A DNA stretch of 64,000 nucleotides from JAAYQA01 sp964510345 (GTDB lineage: Bacteria > Bacillota > Clostridia > Tissierellales > Peptoniphilaceae), in assembly GCA_964510345.1 (NCBI GenBank), contig CAZEBB010000005.1, positions 13,955 through 77,954 of the forward strand, in the 5' to 3' direction. The notes below the pieces were generated by a model that saw nothing but the letters and a program-made list of their open reading frames with translations, searched no databases and was not told the origin of the DNA. Each line of letters starts with the position of its first letter. Position 1 is the stretch's first letter. Position numbers and translations under genes: made by a program. Below are positions 8,503-18,176 of this stretch, in pieces.

Positions 8503-9426
8503 ATGGCGCCGATTTTTATCCCATGGGGCATTATCGCAATCCTCTTAATCTTCATTGTCAATAGTTTCCTGCAGTCACGCTCCATTAAACAGCAGTTAAG
8601 CGCGCTACGCCGGGACGGCCACACCAACCGAACCCTTCGACTCGACTACGCCGGCCCGGAGTTTCGACAGCTCGTCATCGACATCAATCGGATCCTGCGA
8701 ATGCACCGTGAGACCGAGACCGAATTACGCGCTGAGAAACAAAACTTACAATGGCAAATCACGAGTATCGCTCACGACCTTCGTACACCGCTCACTTCAA
8801 TCATCGGCTATCTCGAATTGATGGAGCAGACGAAAGACCCCGAGGAGCGCAAGCGCTATATGGAGGTCGTGCGCCGCAAAGCGGAGCGCTTACAACGTTT
8901 GATAGAAGACTTCTACTCGCTCTCAAAAATCGAAGACGCGCAATATCCGATCGAGATGGAATCGATCGACCCGGTTACCTTATTAGAAGACGTCATTATG
9001 ATGTACTATGAAGATTTTGCCCAACAAGGAATCAAGCTGCACATCCATTTGTCGCCCTCCCCGATGGTGCGTGCATCGGGAACTGAGCTCGTCCGAATCG
9101 TCTCCAATATCCTGCAAAATGTTCTCAAACACGGCAAGGATGAGGCATGGATCTCCCACGAACAAACCGCTGTCGGATGGAAGACCGTGATCTCGAATCG
9201 GTTTACACCCGATCCGGACTTCAATATCCACCGAATCTTTGATCGCTTCTATTCCGGTGATGACGCACGGTCCACCCAACGGTCAGGTTTGGGACTCTAT
9301 GCGGCAAAACTCCTCGCGATCAAGCAGGGACATGACCTCACCGCTCATCAGGAAGGGGATGTCCTGACGATTACACTTCACTATTCAATCGAGTCGGAAG
9401 AAAAGGGTATAGATGCTACGAGGTGA
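8503..9426 (+). CDS. Sensor histidine kinase with minimal sensor region
   Basis: The 307-aa kinase has a single N-terminal membrane segment (residues 5-24) and no extracytoplasmic domain. It has the H-box SIAHDLRTPLTSIIGYLE (His91), N-box NILQNVLKHGKDE and G-box GLGLYAAKLLA. Kinases of this shape next to BcrAB-like transporters commonly sense through the transporter or the membrane. The ATG at 8503 follows the permease stop by one base; the SD is weak, so coupling is likely. Confidence 0.92.
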   Translation: MAPIFIPWGIIAILLIFIVNSFLQSRSIKQQLSALRRDGHTNRTLRLDYAGPEFRQLVIDINRILRMHRETETELRAEKQNLQWQITSIAHDLRTPLTSIIGYLELMEQTKDPEERKRYMEVVRRKAERLQRLIEDFYSLSKIEDAQYPIEMESIDPVTLLEDVIMMYYEDFAQQGIKLHIHLSPSPMVRASGTELVRIVSNILQNVLKHGKDEAWISHEQTAVGWKTVISNRFTPDPDFNIHRIFDRFYSGDDARSTQRSGLGLYAAKLLAIKQGHDLTAHQEGDVLTITLHYSIESEEKGIDATR

Positions 9427-9430
9427 GAAA

Positions 9431-10216
9431 ATGAAAAACTGGATCACATATGAAGAATTAGAATCAAATCTCGACCGTATCATCGTCTACACGACATCTG
9501 AAAAGGACGGGGAGCCCTCCTTTCGCGAACATCACTTACCGGGTTCACTTTTTTTATCACTGGAAGATGATCTCACCGGCACGTCCGAAACAGGCGCGGG
9601 TCGGCACCCCCTGCCGGATATGACTGAATTTGCTAAGCGAATGATGGGGCTAGGAATCGGCAGCGAGACACCCGTTTTGATATACAGCCACGGCTTGGAT
9701 ATGGCCATGTATCGGCTCTGGTGGATGCTGAAAGCGGTGGGTGCCCAAGACGTAAAAATCCTTTACGATGCAGATGTACGTTGGAAAGCATTCGATGCTC
9801 CTGACAAAGCCGTACCGTCAACTCAGGGTACCGGTCTTTCATTTGACCCTGCGACAGTCATCGAGATGGATGGCGTTAAGGCGCATACCCTCGCGAAAGA
9901 TGTCAATCTTATCGACAGCCGAGACGCTCGGCGATACGACGGGATTGAAGACACGATGGATCATGTCCCGGGACATATTCCAACCGCTGTGAACTATCCG
10001 TATCTCGACCTCATTACATCGGCTCCGCCGAGTAAAGAAGAGATCCAAGCGCATTTTTCGGCGCTGGATGATCGACCACTCGTGGTCTATTGCGGATCCG
10101 GTGTTTCAGCCCCATGGAATGTATTGCTCCTTGACGAAATTGACAAACCATCCGTTCTCTACCCCGGTTCATTTAGCGATTGGATCACTGATCCTAAAAA
10201 CCCGATCGAAAAGTAA
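9431..10216 (+). CDS. Two-domain rhodanese, 3-mercaptopyruvate sulfurtransferase type
   Basis: Transfers sulfane sulfur from a donor to a thiophilic acceptor, probably in the cytoplasm (no signal sequence). The 261-aa protein has an inactive N-terminal rhodanese domain (Cys-less YSHGLDMAMYR loop) and a C-terminal catalytic domain with Cys221 in VVYCGSGVSA, the CGxGVxA loop characteristic of mercaptopyruvate rather than thiosulfate enzymes. The ATG at 9431 has a strong GAGGTGAG SD that lies in the last codons of the kinase, so it is co-transcribed with the two-component/ABC module. A role linked to that module is only inferred. Confidence 0.88.
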   Translation: MKNWITYEELESNLDRIIVYTTSEKDGEPSFREHHLPGSLFLSLEDDLTGTSETGAGRHPLPDMTEFAKRMMGLGIGSETPVLIYSHGLDMAMYRLWWMLKAVGAQDVKILYDADVRWKAFDAPDKAVPSTQGTGLSFDPATVIEMDGVKAHTLAKDVNLIDSRDARRYDGIEDTMDHVPGHIPTAVNYPYLDLITSAPPSKEEIQAHFSALDDRPLVVYCGSGVSAPWNVLLLDEIDKPSVLYPGSFSDWITDPKNPIEK

Positions 10217-10229
10217 ATCAATCATGAAA

Positions 10230-10262
10230 AAGCGCGAGGGTTATCGATCATCCCTCGCGCTT
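10230..10262 (-). terminator. Intrinsic terminator of rnr-smpB
   Basis: Perfect 11-bp stem AAGCGCGAGGG (10230-10240) / CCCTCGCGCTT (10252-10262) with an 11-nt loop, followed on the minus strand by TTTTTCATG. The stem includes the last codons of smpB. Confidence 0.8.
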
Positions 10263-10690
10263 GCTTGTCTGATTCTACGGTCCGCATCGCGTTTCGCTTC
10301 CGTATCTCTCTTGTCGTACAGTTTTTTCCCTCGGGCGAGTCCCAATTCCAATTTGACTCTTCCGTCCTTAAGGTACAGCTTCAGCGGGACCAATGTCAGT
10401 CCTTTTTCCTTTACTTTCCCGAGCAATCGGTTGATTTCCCTCTTGTGCATCAATAACTTACGCACGCGCAGGGGGTCGACATTGTAGATATTTCCCTGCT
10501 CATACGGGCTGATATGACAGCCGTGTAAATAGAGCTCTCCATTGGTAATTTGTGCATAGCTCTCTTTTAGATTCGCCTTTCCTTGACGGATGGACTTGAC
10601 CTCCGTTCCGGTTAGGACAATGCCGGTTTCAAAGGATTCTTCAATAAAATATGAAAAATTTGCCTTTCTATTTTGTGCGAGTATCTTCAT
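10241..10690 (-). CDS. smpB: SsrA-binding protein SmpB
   Basis: Binds tmRNA and delivers it to stalled ribosomes for trans-translation. The 149-aa protein has the family N-terminus MKILAQNRKANFSYFIEESF, the TGTEVKSIRQGKANLKESY core, and a basic C-terminal tail (KKLYDKRDTEAKRDADRRI). It overlaps the end of rnr by 23 bp; rnr-smpB pairing is the normal Firmicutes arrangement because both act on rescued mRNA. Confidence 0.97.
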   Translation of the reverse strand: MKILAQNRKANFSYFIEESFETGIVLTGTEVKSIRQGKANLKESYAQITNGELYLHGCHISPYEQGNIYNVDPLRVRKLLMHKREINRLLGKVKEKGLTLVPLKLYLKDGRVKLELGLARGKKLYDKRDTEAKRDADRRIRQASARDDR

Positions 10691-12776
10691 CTTTCTTTCC
10701 TTCCGCCAACATAAAGTCGATTTCGCGACGATCCACGTTTACATCCGATACGACGATGCGAACCGCCTGCCCCAGTCGATACTCTTCCGTAGAGCCCTGT
10801 TTTTTTAACGTGTAGTGCCTTTCATCAAATTCGAAGAATCCCGGCAAATCACGCACATGGATCAAACCTTCGATCGTGTTTTCAAGTTGTACAAACATCC
10901 CAAAGGAAGTAATCGAAGAAATAATCCCGTCAAAGGTCTCGCCGATGTGTCGGACCATGTATTCTGCCTTCTTGAGATCTTCAACTTCACGCTCCGCTTC
11001 TTCCGCCTTCCGTTCCGTGTCCGACACGTGTTCAGCGACTTCATCGAGATAAGCTACCTTCCGGCCATCGATCTGTGGATTCTTCCCTTCCATCGCCCTT
11101 TTGAGAATCCGATGAATGACTAAATCAGAGTAACGTCGAATCGGCGAAGTAAAATGTGAGTAGTTCTTCGTCGCCAGCCCGAAGTGAATCGCCGGCTCCC
11201 TTTGATAAATCGCTTTACTCAACGATCTGAGAATCAGCATATACAGAAGGGCCGATTCTTTTTTGCCTTCCAATTGTCGAAGGACCGCTTGTAAATCCAT
11301 CGGGTGGATCTTCTGCCCTTTGAGCGTATAGCCGAAATTGTGCAATATCGTGCGAAGTGCCGCTCCCTTTTCTTCACTGGGTTCAGCATGAGCGCGATAC
11401 ATAAATGGAATCTGTAAATTGGCAAAATGCTGACCAACGACTTCATTCGTCATCACCATGAATTCCTCGATGAGTTTGTTGGCCGTCCGTCTTTCTGCGC
11501 GCTTGATCTCGATGGGGTTTCCTTCTTCATCCAGTGTAATATCACTTTCCGCAAATGAAAAATCGAGACTGCCCTTCTCCGTATGCATCCTATCGATGAT
11601 ATGATACAACTCTCCCATTAATTGTAGCTTTTCAATGAGCACCGTATCGGTGTACGGATGCTCCTTGCCCTCCAATAGGTCTGAAACGTCCGGGTAAATG
11701 AGGCGATAATCGCTCTTGATCACCGATGGATAAAAGTCGTAAGAAAGCACGCTCCCACGGTGGTCGATCAACATTTCGACCGACTGCGTGTACTTCTCCT
11801 CGTCAGGACGTAATGAACAAAGCTCGTTCGATAATCGCTCCGGCAGCATCGGAATGACGCGATCTAACAGATAGACGGAGTTGCCACGTTTTCTCGCATC
11901 CAAGTCGATCGCGCTGCCCTCGTGTACATAGTGAGCCACATCCGCGATATGCACTTTCAACAAATAATTCTCTCCGACCTTATCGATTCCGATCGCATCA
12001 TCAAAGTCCTTCGCATCCGGACCGTCGATGGTCACCGTGAAATCATCACGATAGTCCTTCCGGTCGCCGACATGAATCGTAGCATCCAGCGCTTCGGCTT
12101 CTTTCAGTGTCTTTTTCGAAAATTCATACGGTAATTGAAACGTTCGGGCAATGCTCGTAATATCGATCCCCGGCTCTTTTGCATTTCCTAAGCGCTCCAA
12201 CACCTGTCCCGTTGGGCCTCTTCCATCCTTCGCATATTGTAATGAAACTACGACTTTATCGCCGTTTGACAATTTCTTAATCTGATCCTTGGGAAGATAG
12301 ATGTCCGCATCAAATTTTCGATCATCCGGTTCGACAATGCCGAACCCTTTTCTCTTTCTAAATGTGCCGACCAGCTGTGTCTGGCTTCTCTCCAAGATGC
12401 CGACAACTTTCCCAACCGCTTTTTGATCGTTGCCTCCCGATTCCGTGATCTTCACTTCCACTCGATCGCGATTCATGGCCCCTTTTCTTTCGCCTGTCGG
12501 GATGAAGATTTCGTCCGAGCCGTCATCCGGAGAAAAAAATGCAAATCCTTTGTCCGTCGCCTTTAATACACCCGAGATCGCCATCGCTTTTCCGGGCATG
12601 ACCCGATCATTCTTTGTCGTACGAAGTAGGCCTTCCCTCTCCAGATCCTTTAACACTTGGAAGAACGCCTTCGTATCTTTCTTATCGAATTCAAAAACCT
12701 GTGCCAGCTCTTCTTTTGTCATCGGCTGGTAGTCTTTATCCTTAATATACGCCATAATAATTTGTCGTAATTTCAT
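10668..12776 (-). CDS. rnr: Ribonuclease R
   Basis: Processive 3'-5' exoribonuclease able to degrade structured RNA. The 702-aa protein has an N-terminal winged helix (MKLRQIIMAYIKDKDYQPMT), cold-shock domains, the RNB catalytic core DGPDAKDFDDAIGIDK with its aspartate cluster, SNELCSLRPDEE, TSPIRRYSDLVIHR and a C-terminal S1 domain (GETFDGIISSITSFGMFVQL). I place the start at the ATG at 12774-12776 with GAGGAG upstream; an open frame to 12878 exists but enters the hppA terminator. Confidence 0.97.
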   Translation of the reverse strand: MKLRQIIMAYIKDKDYQPMTKEELAQVFEFDKKDTKAFFQVLKDLEREGLLRTTKNDRVMPGKAMAISGVLKATDKGFAFFSPDDGSDEIFIPTGERKGAMNRDRVEVKITESGGNDQKAVGKVVGILERSQTQLVGTFRKRKGFGIVEPDDRKFDADIYLPKDQIKKLSNGDKVVVSLQYAKDGRGPTGQVLERLGNAKEPGIDITSIARTFQLPYEFSKKTLKEAEALDATIHVGDRKDYRDDFTVTIDGPDAKDFDDAIGIDKVGENYLLKVHIADVAHYVHEGSAIDLDARKRGNSVYLLDRVIPMLPERLSNELCSLRPDEEKYTQSVEMLIDHRGSVLSYDFYPSVIKSDYRLIYPDVSDLLEGKEHPYTDTVLIEKLQLMGELYHIIDRMHTEKGSLDFSFAESDITLDEEGNPIEIKRAERRTANKLIEEFMVMTNEVVGQHFANLQIPFMYRAHAEPSEEKGAALRTILHNFGYTLKGQKIHPMDLQAVLRQLEGKKESALLYMLILRSLSKAIYQREPAIHFGLATKNYSHFTSPIRRYSDLVIHRILKRAMEGKNPQIDGRKVAYLDEVAEHVSDTERKAEEAEREVEDLKKAEYMVRHIGETFDGIISSITSFGMFVQLENTIEGLIHVRDLPGFFEFDERHYTLKKQGSTEEYRLGQAVRIVVSDVNVDRREIDFMLAEGKKDEDTRTK

Positions 12777-12841
12777 CTCTCGTCTCCTCGAATTGAATTC
12801 ACCATCCCTAGAGTTATACCCGAAACTGTATGCATTTCGCC

Positions 12842-12873
12842 CGAAAAAACAAGACCGCCGTTTCCGGCGGTCT
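12842..12873 (-). terminator. Intrinsic terminator of hppA
   Basis: Stem AGACCGCCG (12852-12860) / CGGCGGTCT (12865-12873) with a 4-nt loop, followed on the minus strand by TTGTTTTTTC. It separates hppA from rnr, so rnr-smpB is either served by read-through or by a promoter I could not identify in the 65 bp before rnr. Confidence 0.85.
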
Positions 12874-12884
12874 GGCATTTACTT

Positions 12885-14897
12885 CTAGAAAAAGAGGCTA
12901 AACAGAAGTCCTTCTCCGAACAATGTCGCGAAAATTAGAGCGACGATGGTCATAAGCTTAATGAGAATATTGAGTGAAGGACCGGCTGTATCTTTGAAGG
13001 GGTCTCCTACGGTGTCACCGGTAACGGCAGCCTTATGGGCTTCTGAACCTTTTCCGCCGTGATGCCCGGTTTCAATAAATTTCTTCGCATTATCCCATGC
13101 ACCGCCGGAGTTTGCCATGAAGATTGCCATCAGGACGCCGGTAATCAGAGAACCAGCGAGCAGGCCGCCTAAAGCCTCTGCCCCCAGCAATAATCCGATC
13201 CCTACCGGTACGACAACTGCGAGTAATCCGGGAACGACCATTTCGCGAAGAGCTGCTCGTGTGCTGATGTCTACACAGCGACCGTAGTCGGGAAGTTCAG
13301 TCCCTCCCATGATCCCCGGTTTTTCTCTAAACTGTCTACGGACTTCTTCGATCATCGAGTTTGCCGAGGTGCTCACAGCATCCATGGTGAGCGCAGAGAA
13401 AAGGAACGGTAACATACCGCCGATAAATACGCCGGCAATTACCACCGGGCTCGTCAGCGAGATATTCTCAAGTCCGACCGCTTGCGTATACGATGCAAAA
13501 AGTGCCAGTGCTGTCAGTGCTGCTGAACCGATCGCAAATCCCTTACCGATCGCTGCCGTGGTGTTTCCGACGGAGTCCAATGTATCCGTGATTTCGCGGA
13601 CATTCTCCGGCAAGTTGGCCATCTGTGCAATCCCACCCGCATTATCGGCGATGGGGCCATATGCGTCAACGGCAATCGTCATCCCCGCCGTCGACAGCAT
13701 GCCGACTGCCGCGAGAGAGATCCCGTATAAGCCTTCAACTACATTTGTCAGGCCGTTCGATGCATAGAATGCCACCATGATTCCGATCGCGATGATGATG
13801 ATCGGTCCGGCTGTGGAGAGCATGCCGACACCTAAGCCGGAAATGATATTCGTCGAAGTACCTGTTTCAGATTCCTTTGCAATTTTGCGCACCGGTTTGT
13901 GCTCGTCGGACGTGTAGTACTCTGTCAGCGAAGAGATGATCAAACCGACGGCAAGACCTGCGACGATCGCGATAAACGGGGTAATTGAGTTAAGAATTGC
14001 ACGACTTAAGAAGAAAGCGGCGATTAACGTGATACCCGATGAGGTGAAGGTTCCCATATTCAACGACTTTTGCGGGTTATTGTCACCGCGAACGAAGAAG
14101 ATTCCGATCAGCGACGCCAGTACTCCCACTGCGGACAACGCGAGTGCAAATTCGACACCCTTTTGTCCAAAAGCCGGGATTCCCAGTGTTAATGCTGAAA
14201 TAATCGCTCCGACATACGACTCAAAGAGGTCGGCTCCCATACCTGCGACGTCCCCTACATTGTCGCCGACATTGTCTGCGATCACCGCAGGGTTTCTCGG
14301 GTCGTCTTCCGGAATTCCGGCTTCAACTTTCCCGACCAAGTCCGCGCCAACGTCGGCTGCTTTGGTGTAAATACCGCCGCCGACACGTGCAAATAATGCA
14401 ATGGAGGAAGCGCCTAAACTAAATCCGGTTACGATCGCCGGGTCTTTGAAGATAATATACAGGAGCCCAACGCCTAAGATCCCTAATCCGACAACCGTCA
14501 TCCCCATGACGGATCCGCCGGAAAACGCGACTTGTAGAGCTGCCGACATCCCCTTTTGCTGTGCGGCATTCGCCGTTCTCACATTGGCTTGCGTTGCAGA
14601 ACGCATTCCCATATAGCCGGCGAGCATGGAAAACATGGCTCCAATTAAATAGCAAATCGCCGTCATCCAATTAATGGCAATGCCGACTAATACGAATAAT
14701 ACGACGACAAAAATCGAGAGTGCTCGGTATTCACGAGACAAAAAGGCCATAGCACCTTCGTTGATATACCCCGCGATCTCTTTCATGCGCGCGGTACCTG
14801 CATCCATACGGCCTATGGCTTGTGCCTTCACAAAGGCAAATAAAATGGCGATCACTCCAATGACTGGAGCGATCAAAATAAACAAACTGGTTTCCAA
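12885..14897 (-). CDS. hppA: Membrane-bound ion-pumping pyrophosphatase (K+-dependent type)
   Basis: Hydrolyses PPi and pumps H+ or Na+ across the membrane. The 670-aa, roughly 16-helix protein contains the acidic PPi/Mg site DVGADLVGKVE, IADNVGDNVGDVAGMGADLF and TGDTVGDPFKDTAGPS. The sequence GNTTAAIGKGFAIGSAAL has Ala where K+-independent enzymes have Lys, placing it in the K+-dependent subfamily; I cannot decide between Na+ and H+ by eye. Placement between secG and rnr interrupts the usual eno-secG-rnr-smpB order. For an amino-acid fermenter it would recover energy from biosynthetic PPi. Confidence 0.96.
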   Translation of the reverse strand: METSLFILIAPVIGVIAILFAFVKAQAIGRMDAGTARMKEIAGYINEGAMAFLSREYRALSIFVVVLFVLVGIAINWMTAICYLIGAMFSMLAGYMGMRSATQANVRTANAAQQKGMSAALQVAFSGGSVMGMTVVGLGILGVGLLYIIFKDPAIVTGFSLGASSIALFARVGGGIYTKAADVGADLVGKVEAGIPEDDPRNPAVIADNVGDNVGDVAGMGADLFESYVGAIISALTLGIPAFGQKGVEFALALSAVGVLASLIGIFFVRGDNNPQKSLNMGTFTSSGITLIAAFFLSRAILNSITPFIAIVAGLAVGLIISSLTEYYTSDEHKPVRKIAKESETGTSTNIISGLGVGMLSTAGPIIIIAIGIMVAFYASNGLTNVVEGLYGISLAAVGMLSTAGMTIAVDAYGPIADNAGGIAQMANLPENVREITDTLDSVGNTTAAIGKGFAIGSAALTALALFASYTQAVGLENISLTSPVVIAGVFIGGMLPFLFSALTMDAVSTSANSMIEEVRRQFREKPGIMGGTELPDYGRCVDISTRAALREMVVPGLLAVVVPVGIGLLLGAEALGGLLAGSLITGVLMAIFMANSGGAWDNAKKFIETGHHGGKGSEAHKAAVTGDTVGDPFKDTAGPSLNILIKLMTIVALIFATLFGEGLLFSLFF

Positions 14898-14910
14898 TTG
14901 ATTTTCCCTC

Positions 14911-15132
14911 CTAGGAAATGATAGCCATCGCGAGAGCGGTAATCAAAAATAAGACACCCGCCCCGATAATGACGCGATTGAGTACGCGGTCCTTCGACAT
15001 GCTGGATTGCCCGTATAAATTGGCTCCGCCGTCGATAACGCCCAGACCTTGTTGCTTTGATTCCATCACTGTGACACATCCGATAATCACTACACTTACG
15101 ATTAATAAGACAATGCTAAGAAACACTTTCAC
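14911..15132 (-). CDS. secG: Protein-export membrane protein SecG
   Basis: Small SecYEG subunit that aids SecA-driven translocation. 73 aa with two membrane helices flanking a short cytoplasmic loop containing SKQQGLGVIDGGANLYGQSS, equivalent to the family's SSKGGGLGGAFGG segment. I prefer the GTG at 15130-15132 since GGAGGTGA lies 5 nt upstream; the frame stays open to 15147. Its position downstream of eno and upstream of rnr is conserved in Firmicutes. Confidence 0.9.
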   Translation of the reverse strand: MKVFLSIVLLIVSVVIIGCVTVMESKQQGLGVIDGGANLYGQSSMSKDRVLNRVIIGAGVLFLITALAMAIIS

Positions 15133-15167
15133 TCTGTTCACCTCCACTTATGCTCTTTCGTCCATAA

Positions 15168-15196
15168 ATCATAACACAGCACCAAGAAAAGTACAA
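15168..15196 (-). promoter_or_regulatory. Promoter of secG-hppA
   Basis: TTGTAC (15191-15196), 17-bp spacer, TATGAT (15168-15173) preceded by TGT, giving an extended -10. It lies 36 bp before the secG start, in the 225-bp interval after eno; the remainder of that interval is AT-rich with no gene. Confidence 0.75.
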
Positions 15197-15330
15197 TAAA
15201 GAAACACTAGATTTATCGCATGAAAAATGTTGTATAGGCCACAAAAATAGCCATTTAGTCAATTTATTGTCCATCAATCTCTAATAAATAATTATCGTAT
15301 GTGCAAACGAATTCCCCAAATATCAACAAA

Positions 15331-15350
15331 AGAGCTGCCGAAGCAGCTCT
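15331..15350 (-). terminator. Intrinsic terminator of the glycolytic operon
   Basis: Perfect 8-bp stem AGAGCTGC / GCAGCTCT with a 4-nt loop, followed on the minus strand by TTTTGTTG, 8 bp after the eno stop codon. Confidence 0.85.
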
Positions 15351-15357
15351 CAAATGT

Positions 15358-16641
15358 TTACTTCAAATTGTAGAAAGTATCCTTTCCGCGGTAGATCGAG
15401 TTATCTCCCAGTTCGTCTTCCAAGCGCAACAGCTGATTGTACTTAGCGACGCGGTCAGTTCTGGAGGGAGCCCCCGTCTTAATTTGGCCGGCATTGGTTG
15501 CTACCGCTAAATCAGCGATAAAGGTATCTTCGGTTTCACCACTTCTGTGGGAGACAATCGCCGTCATATGATTTTCTCTTGCCAGAGCGATTGCATCCAA
15601 AGTCTCCGTGACGGTTCCAATTTGGTTGAGCTTAATCAAAATGGAGTTGGAAATCTTTTGGTCGATTCCTCTTTGGAGTCTTTCGGTATTGGTAACGAAG
15701 AGATCGTCTCCAACCAATTGAATCTTACTACCCAAACGATCCGTCAATTTCTTCCATCCATCCCAATCGTCTTCGGCAAGACCGTCTTCAATCGAGATGA
15801 TGTGGTATTTGTCAACCAGCATCTCATAGTAGTCGATAAACTCGTCGACGGTCAAAGTCTTATTCTCGCCTGCGAGGACATATTTTCCGTCTTTGTAGAG
15901 TTCGGTCGCTGCGACGTCCAGCGCGATGACGACGTCTTCTCCGAGTGTGTAGCCGGCTTTTTCAATCGCTTGCGCGATGGTTTGCAGTGCTTCTTCGTTG
16001 CTGGAGAGGTTTGGCGCAAATCCACCTTCGTCACCAACCGAGGTGTTCAAGCCTTTATCTTTCAAGACCTTTTTCAGATTATGGAAGATTTGGGTGACCA
16101 TGCGGATGCCTTCGCGGAAGTCCGGTGCGCCGACGGGCATGACCATGAACTCTTGAATATCGACATTATTGTCAGCGTGCTCGCCGCCATTGAGGATATT
16201 GGACATGGGTACCGGTAAGGTTCTTGCATTGACACCGCCGAGGTATTGGTAAAGGTCCATTCCGAGTTCATCGGCTGCGGCACGTGCAACGGCCATGGAA
16301 CAACCCAGAATTGCATTGGCGCCGAGTCGACCTTTGTTATGGGTACCGTCGAGTTCGATCATCGCTTGGTCGATCCCTGCTTGATCGATGACGTCAAACC
16401 CGGTCAAAAGATCAGCTAACTCCGTATTGACGTTTTCAACCGCGGTTTCTACGCCTTTCCCCATATAACGATCCGCATCTCCGTCGCGCAATTCAACCGC
16501 TTCAAAGCTTCCGGTCGATGCGCCCGAGGGGACGATCGCTCTTCCGAAACCGCCCTCTTCGGTGATGACTTCTACCTCAACGGTCGGATTCCCACGGGAA
16601 TCCAGTACTTCTCTTGCGTAGACATCCAAAATTAAGCTCAT
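15358..16641 (-). CDS. eno: Enolase
   Basis: Interconverts 2-phosphoglycerate and phosphoenolpyruvate. The 427-aa protein begins MSLILDVYAREVLDSRGNPT and contains SGASTGSFEAVELRDGD, the metal/substrate region GDEGGFAPNL, and SHRSGETEDTFIADLAVA. Length and motifs are complete. Its start overlaps the gpmI stop by 4 bp, so the two are coupled. Confidence 0.98.
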   Translation of the reverse strand: MSLILDVYAREVLDSRGNPTVEVEVITEEGGFGRAIVPSGASTGSFEAVELRDGDADRYMGKGVETAVENVNTELADLLTGFDVIDQAGIDQAMIELDGTHNKGRLGANAILGCSMAVARAAADELGMDLYQYLGGVNARTLPVPMSNILNGGEHADNNVDIQEFMVMPVGAPDFREGIRMVTQIFHNLKKVLKDKGLNTSVGDEGGFAPNLSSNEEALQTIAQAIEKAGYTLGEDVVIALDVAATELYKDGKYVLAGENKTLTVDEFIDYYEMLVDKYHIISIEDGLAEDDWDGWKKLTDRLGSKIQLVGDDLFVTNTERLQRGIDQKISNSILIKLNQIGTVTETLDAIALARENHMTAIVSHRSGETEDTFIADLAVATNAGQIKTGAPSRTDRVAKYNQLLRLEDELGDNSIYRGKDTFYNLK

Positions 16642-18176
16642 TTACATTCTCCTCTCAAAAGTGAAACCCCCGTCATTTCGGACGGTTGTGGTATCTTCAT
16701 GATCTCCAACAAGGTCGGTGCCAAGTCGGAAAGTTTTCCTCCGGGTCTAAGCGTGCAATTCTTTTCTGTCACATAAATCAGAGGAACCGGGTTGGTCGTA
16801 TGGGCAGTAAACGGCATGCCATCCTCTTCGACCATCTGTTCGCTATTCCCATGGTCTGCGGTGATCAAGAGCTCTCCGTTCATCTCACGGATCGCATGAA
16901 CGACCTCTCCTACACAGGCGTCGACCGTTTCCACCGCTTGCACAGCGGCTTGGATGACGCCGGTATGACCGACCATATCCGAATTGGCGAAGTTTAAAAT
17001 GATGAGATCGTATTTTCCGGATCGGATTTCCTCAACGACCTGATCTTTGACGGCAACCGCGCTCATCTGCGGCATGAGGTCGTACGTGGCGACTTTCGGT
17101 GAAGGCACGAGAACGCGGCTTTCGCCCGGAAACTCAATTTCCTGACCTCCGTTGAAGAAAAAGGTGACGTGTGCATATTTTTCCGTTTCGGCGATGCGAA
17201 GTTGCGTGAGTCCGCGTTCCGATACGACCGCTCCCAATGTATTGGAAAAAGTCTCCGGTTGATACGCGACATGGACCTTGTGAAAAGTCTTGTCGTACTC
17301 CGTCATCGTGACATAATACGGTTCAATTCTCGTCTCACGTTCGAACCCGTCGAAATCATCTTCCAGGATTGCCCGGGTCAGCTCGCGTCCTCTGTCCGGA
17401 CGGAAGTTGAAAAAGAGGACACTGTCAGCATTGGTGAGCAATGCGGCAGGTTTGCCGTCTTTTTGCATGACGATGGGCGTTACAAATTCGTCTGTAACCT
17501 CTCTCTTATAGCTGTCTTCCACAGCGCCGACCGGATCTACCGAGGGAATCCCCTCGCCTTTGGTGATCGCATCATAAGCGAGTTGTACGCGCTCCCAGCG
17601 TTTATCGCGGTCCATGGCATAATAGCGGCCCATAATCGTCGCGATTTGTCCAATTCCGATCTCTGCTAGTTTTTGTTGCAGCTGCTGGACAAAGTGCGCA
17701 CCCGAAACCGGTGAAACGTCTCGTCCATCCAAAAAGGCGTGGACGGCGACGCGATCCAATCCTCTTGCCTTGCATAAATCCAGGATGGCAAATAGATGTT
17801 CGATATGACTGTGAACCCCACCGTCAGAGAGCAAACCCATCACGTGCAGCGTGGACCCATTTTCAATCGCATGGGAGATCGCCTGATTAATTTTTTCGTT
17901 TTTTTGGAACTCGCCGTCTTCAATCGCTTTGGTGATCTTTGTCAGCTCCTGATACACGACGCGACCGGACCCGATGTTCAAGTGGCCGACTTCCGAGTTA
18001 CCCATTTGTCCTCTGGGCAAACCAACGGCCAACCCGCTCGCTTCCAATGTCTCGTGGGGATACTGTTGCCACAGGCTGTCCATCACCGGCGTCTGGGCGA
18101 TCGATATCGCATTTCCGGCGCTTGCCTCTGCACATCCCCATCCGTCCAGTATCATCAGCATGACCGGTTTCTTCAT
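16638..18176 (-). CDS. gpmI: 2,3-bisphosphoglycerate-independent phosphoglycerate mutase
   Basis: Mn2+-dependent isomerisation of 3- to 2-phosphoglycerate. The 512-aa protein has the alkaline-phosphatase-fold metal motif MILDGWGC near the start, the phosphoserine nucleophile Ser61 in GQMGNSEVGH, and metal ligands in NFANSDMVGHTG and ITADHGNSEQM. It overlaps tpiA (ATGA) and eno by 4 bp each. Confidence 0.97.
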   Translation of the reverse strand: MKKPVMLMILDGWGCAEASAGNAISIAQTPVMDSLWQQYPHETLEASGLAVGLPRGQMGNSEVGHLNIGSGRVVYQELTKITKAIEDGEFQKNEKINQAISHAIENGSTLHVMGLLSDGGVHSHIEHLFAILDLCKARGLDRVAVHAFLDGRDVSPVSGAHFVQQLQQKLAEIGIGQIATIMGRYYAMDRDKRWERVQLAYDAITKGEGIPSVDPVGAVEDSYKREVTDEFVTPIVMQKDGKPAALLTNADSVLFFNFRPDRGRELTRAILEDDFDGFERETRIEPYYVTMTEYDKTFHKVHVAYQPETFSNTLGAVVSERGLTQLRIAETEKYAHVTFFFNGGQEIEFPGESRVLVPSPKVATYDLMPQMSAVAVKDQVVEEIRSGKYDLIILNFANSDMVGHTGVIQAAVQAVETVDACVGEVVHAIREMNGELLITADHGNSEQMVEEDGMPFTAHTTNPVPLIYVTEKNCTLRPGGKLSDLAPTLLEIMKIPQPSEMTGVSLLRGECK

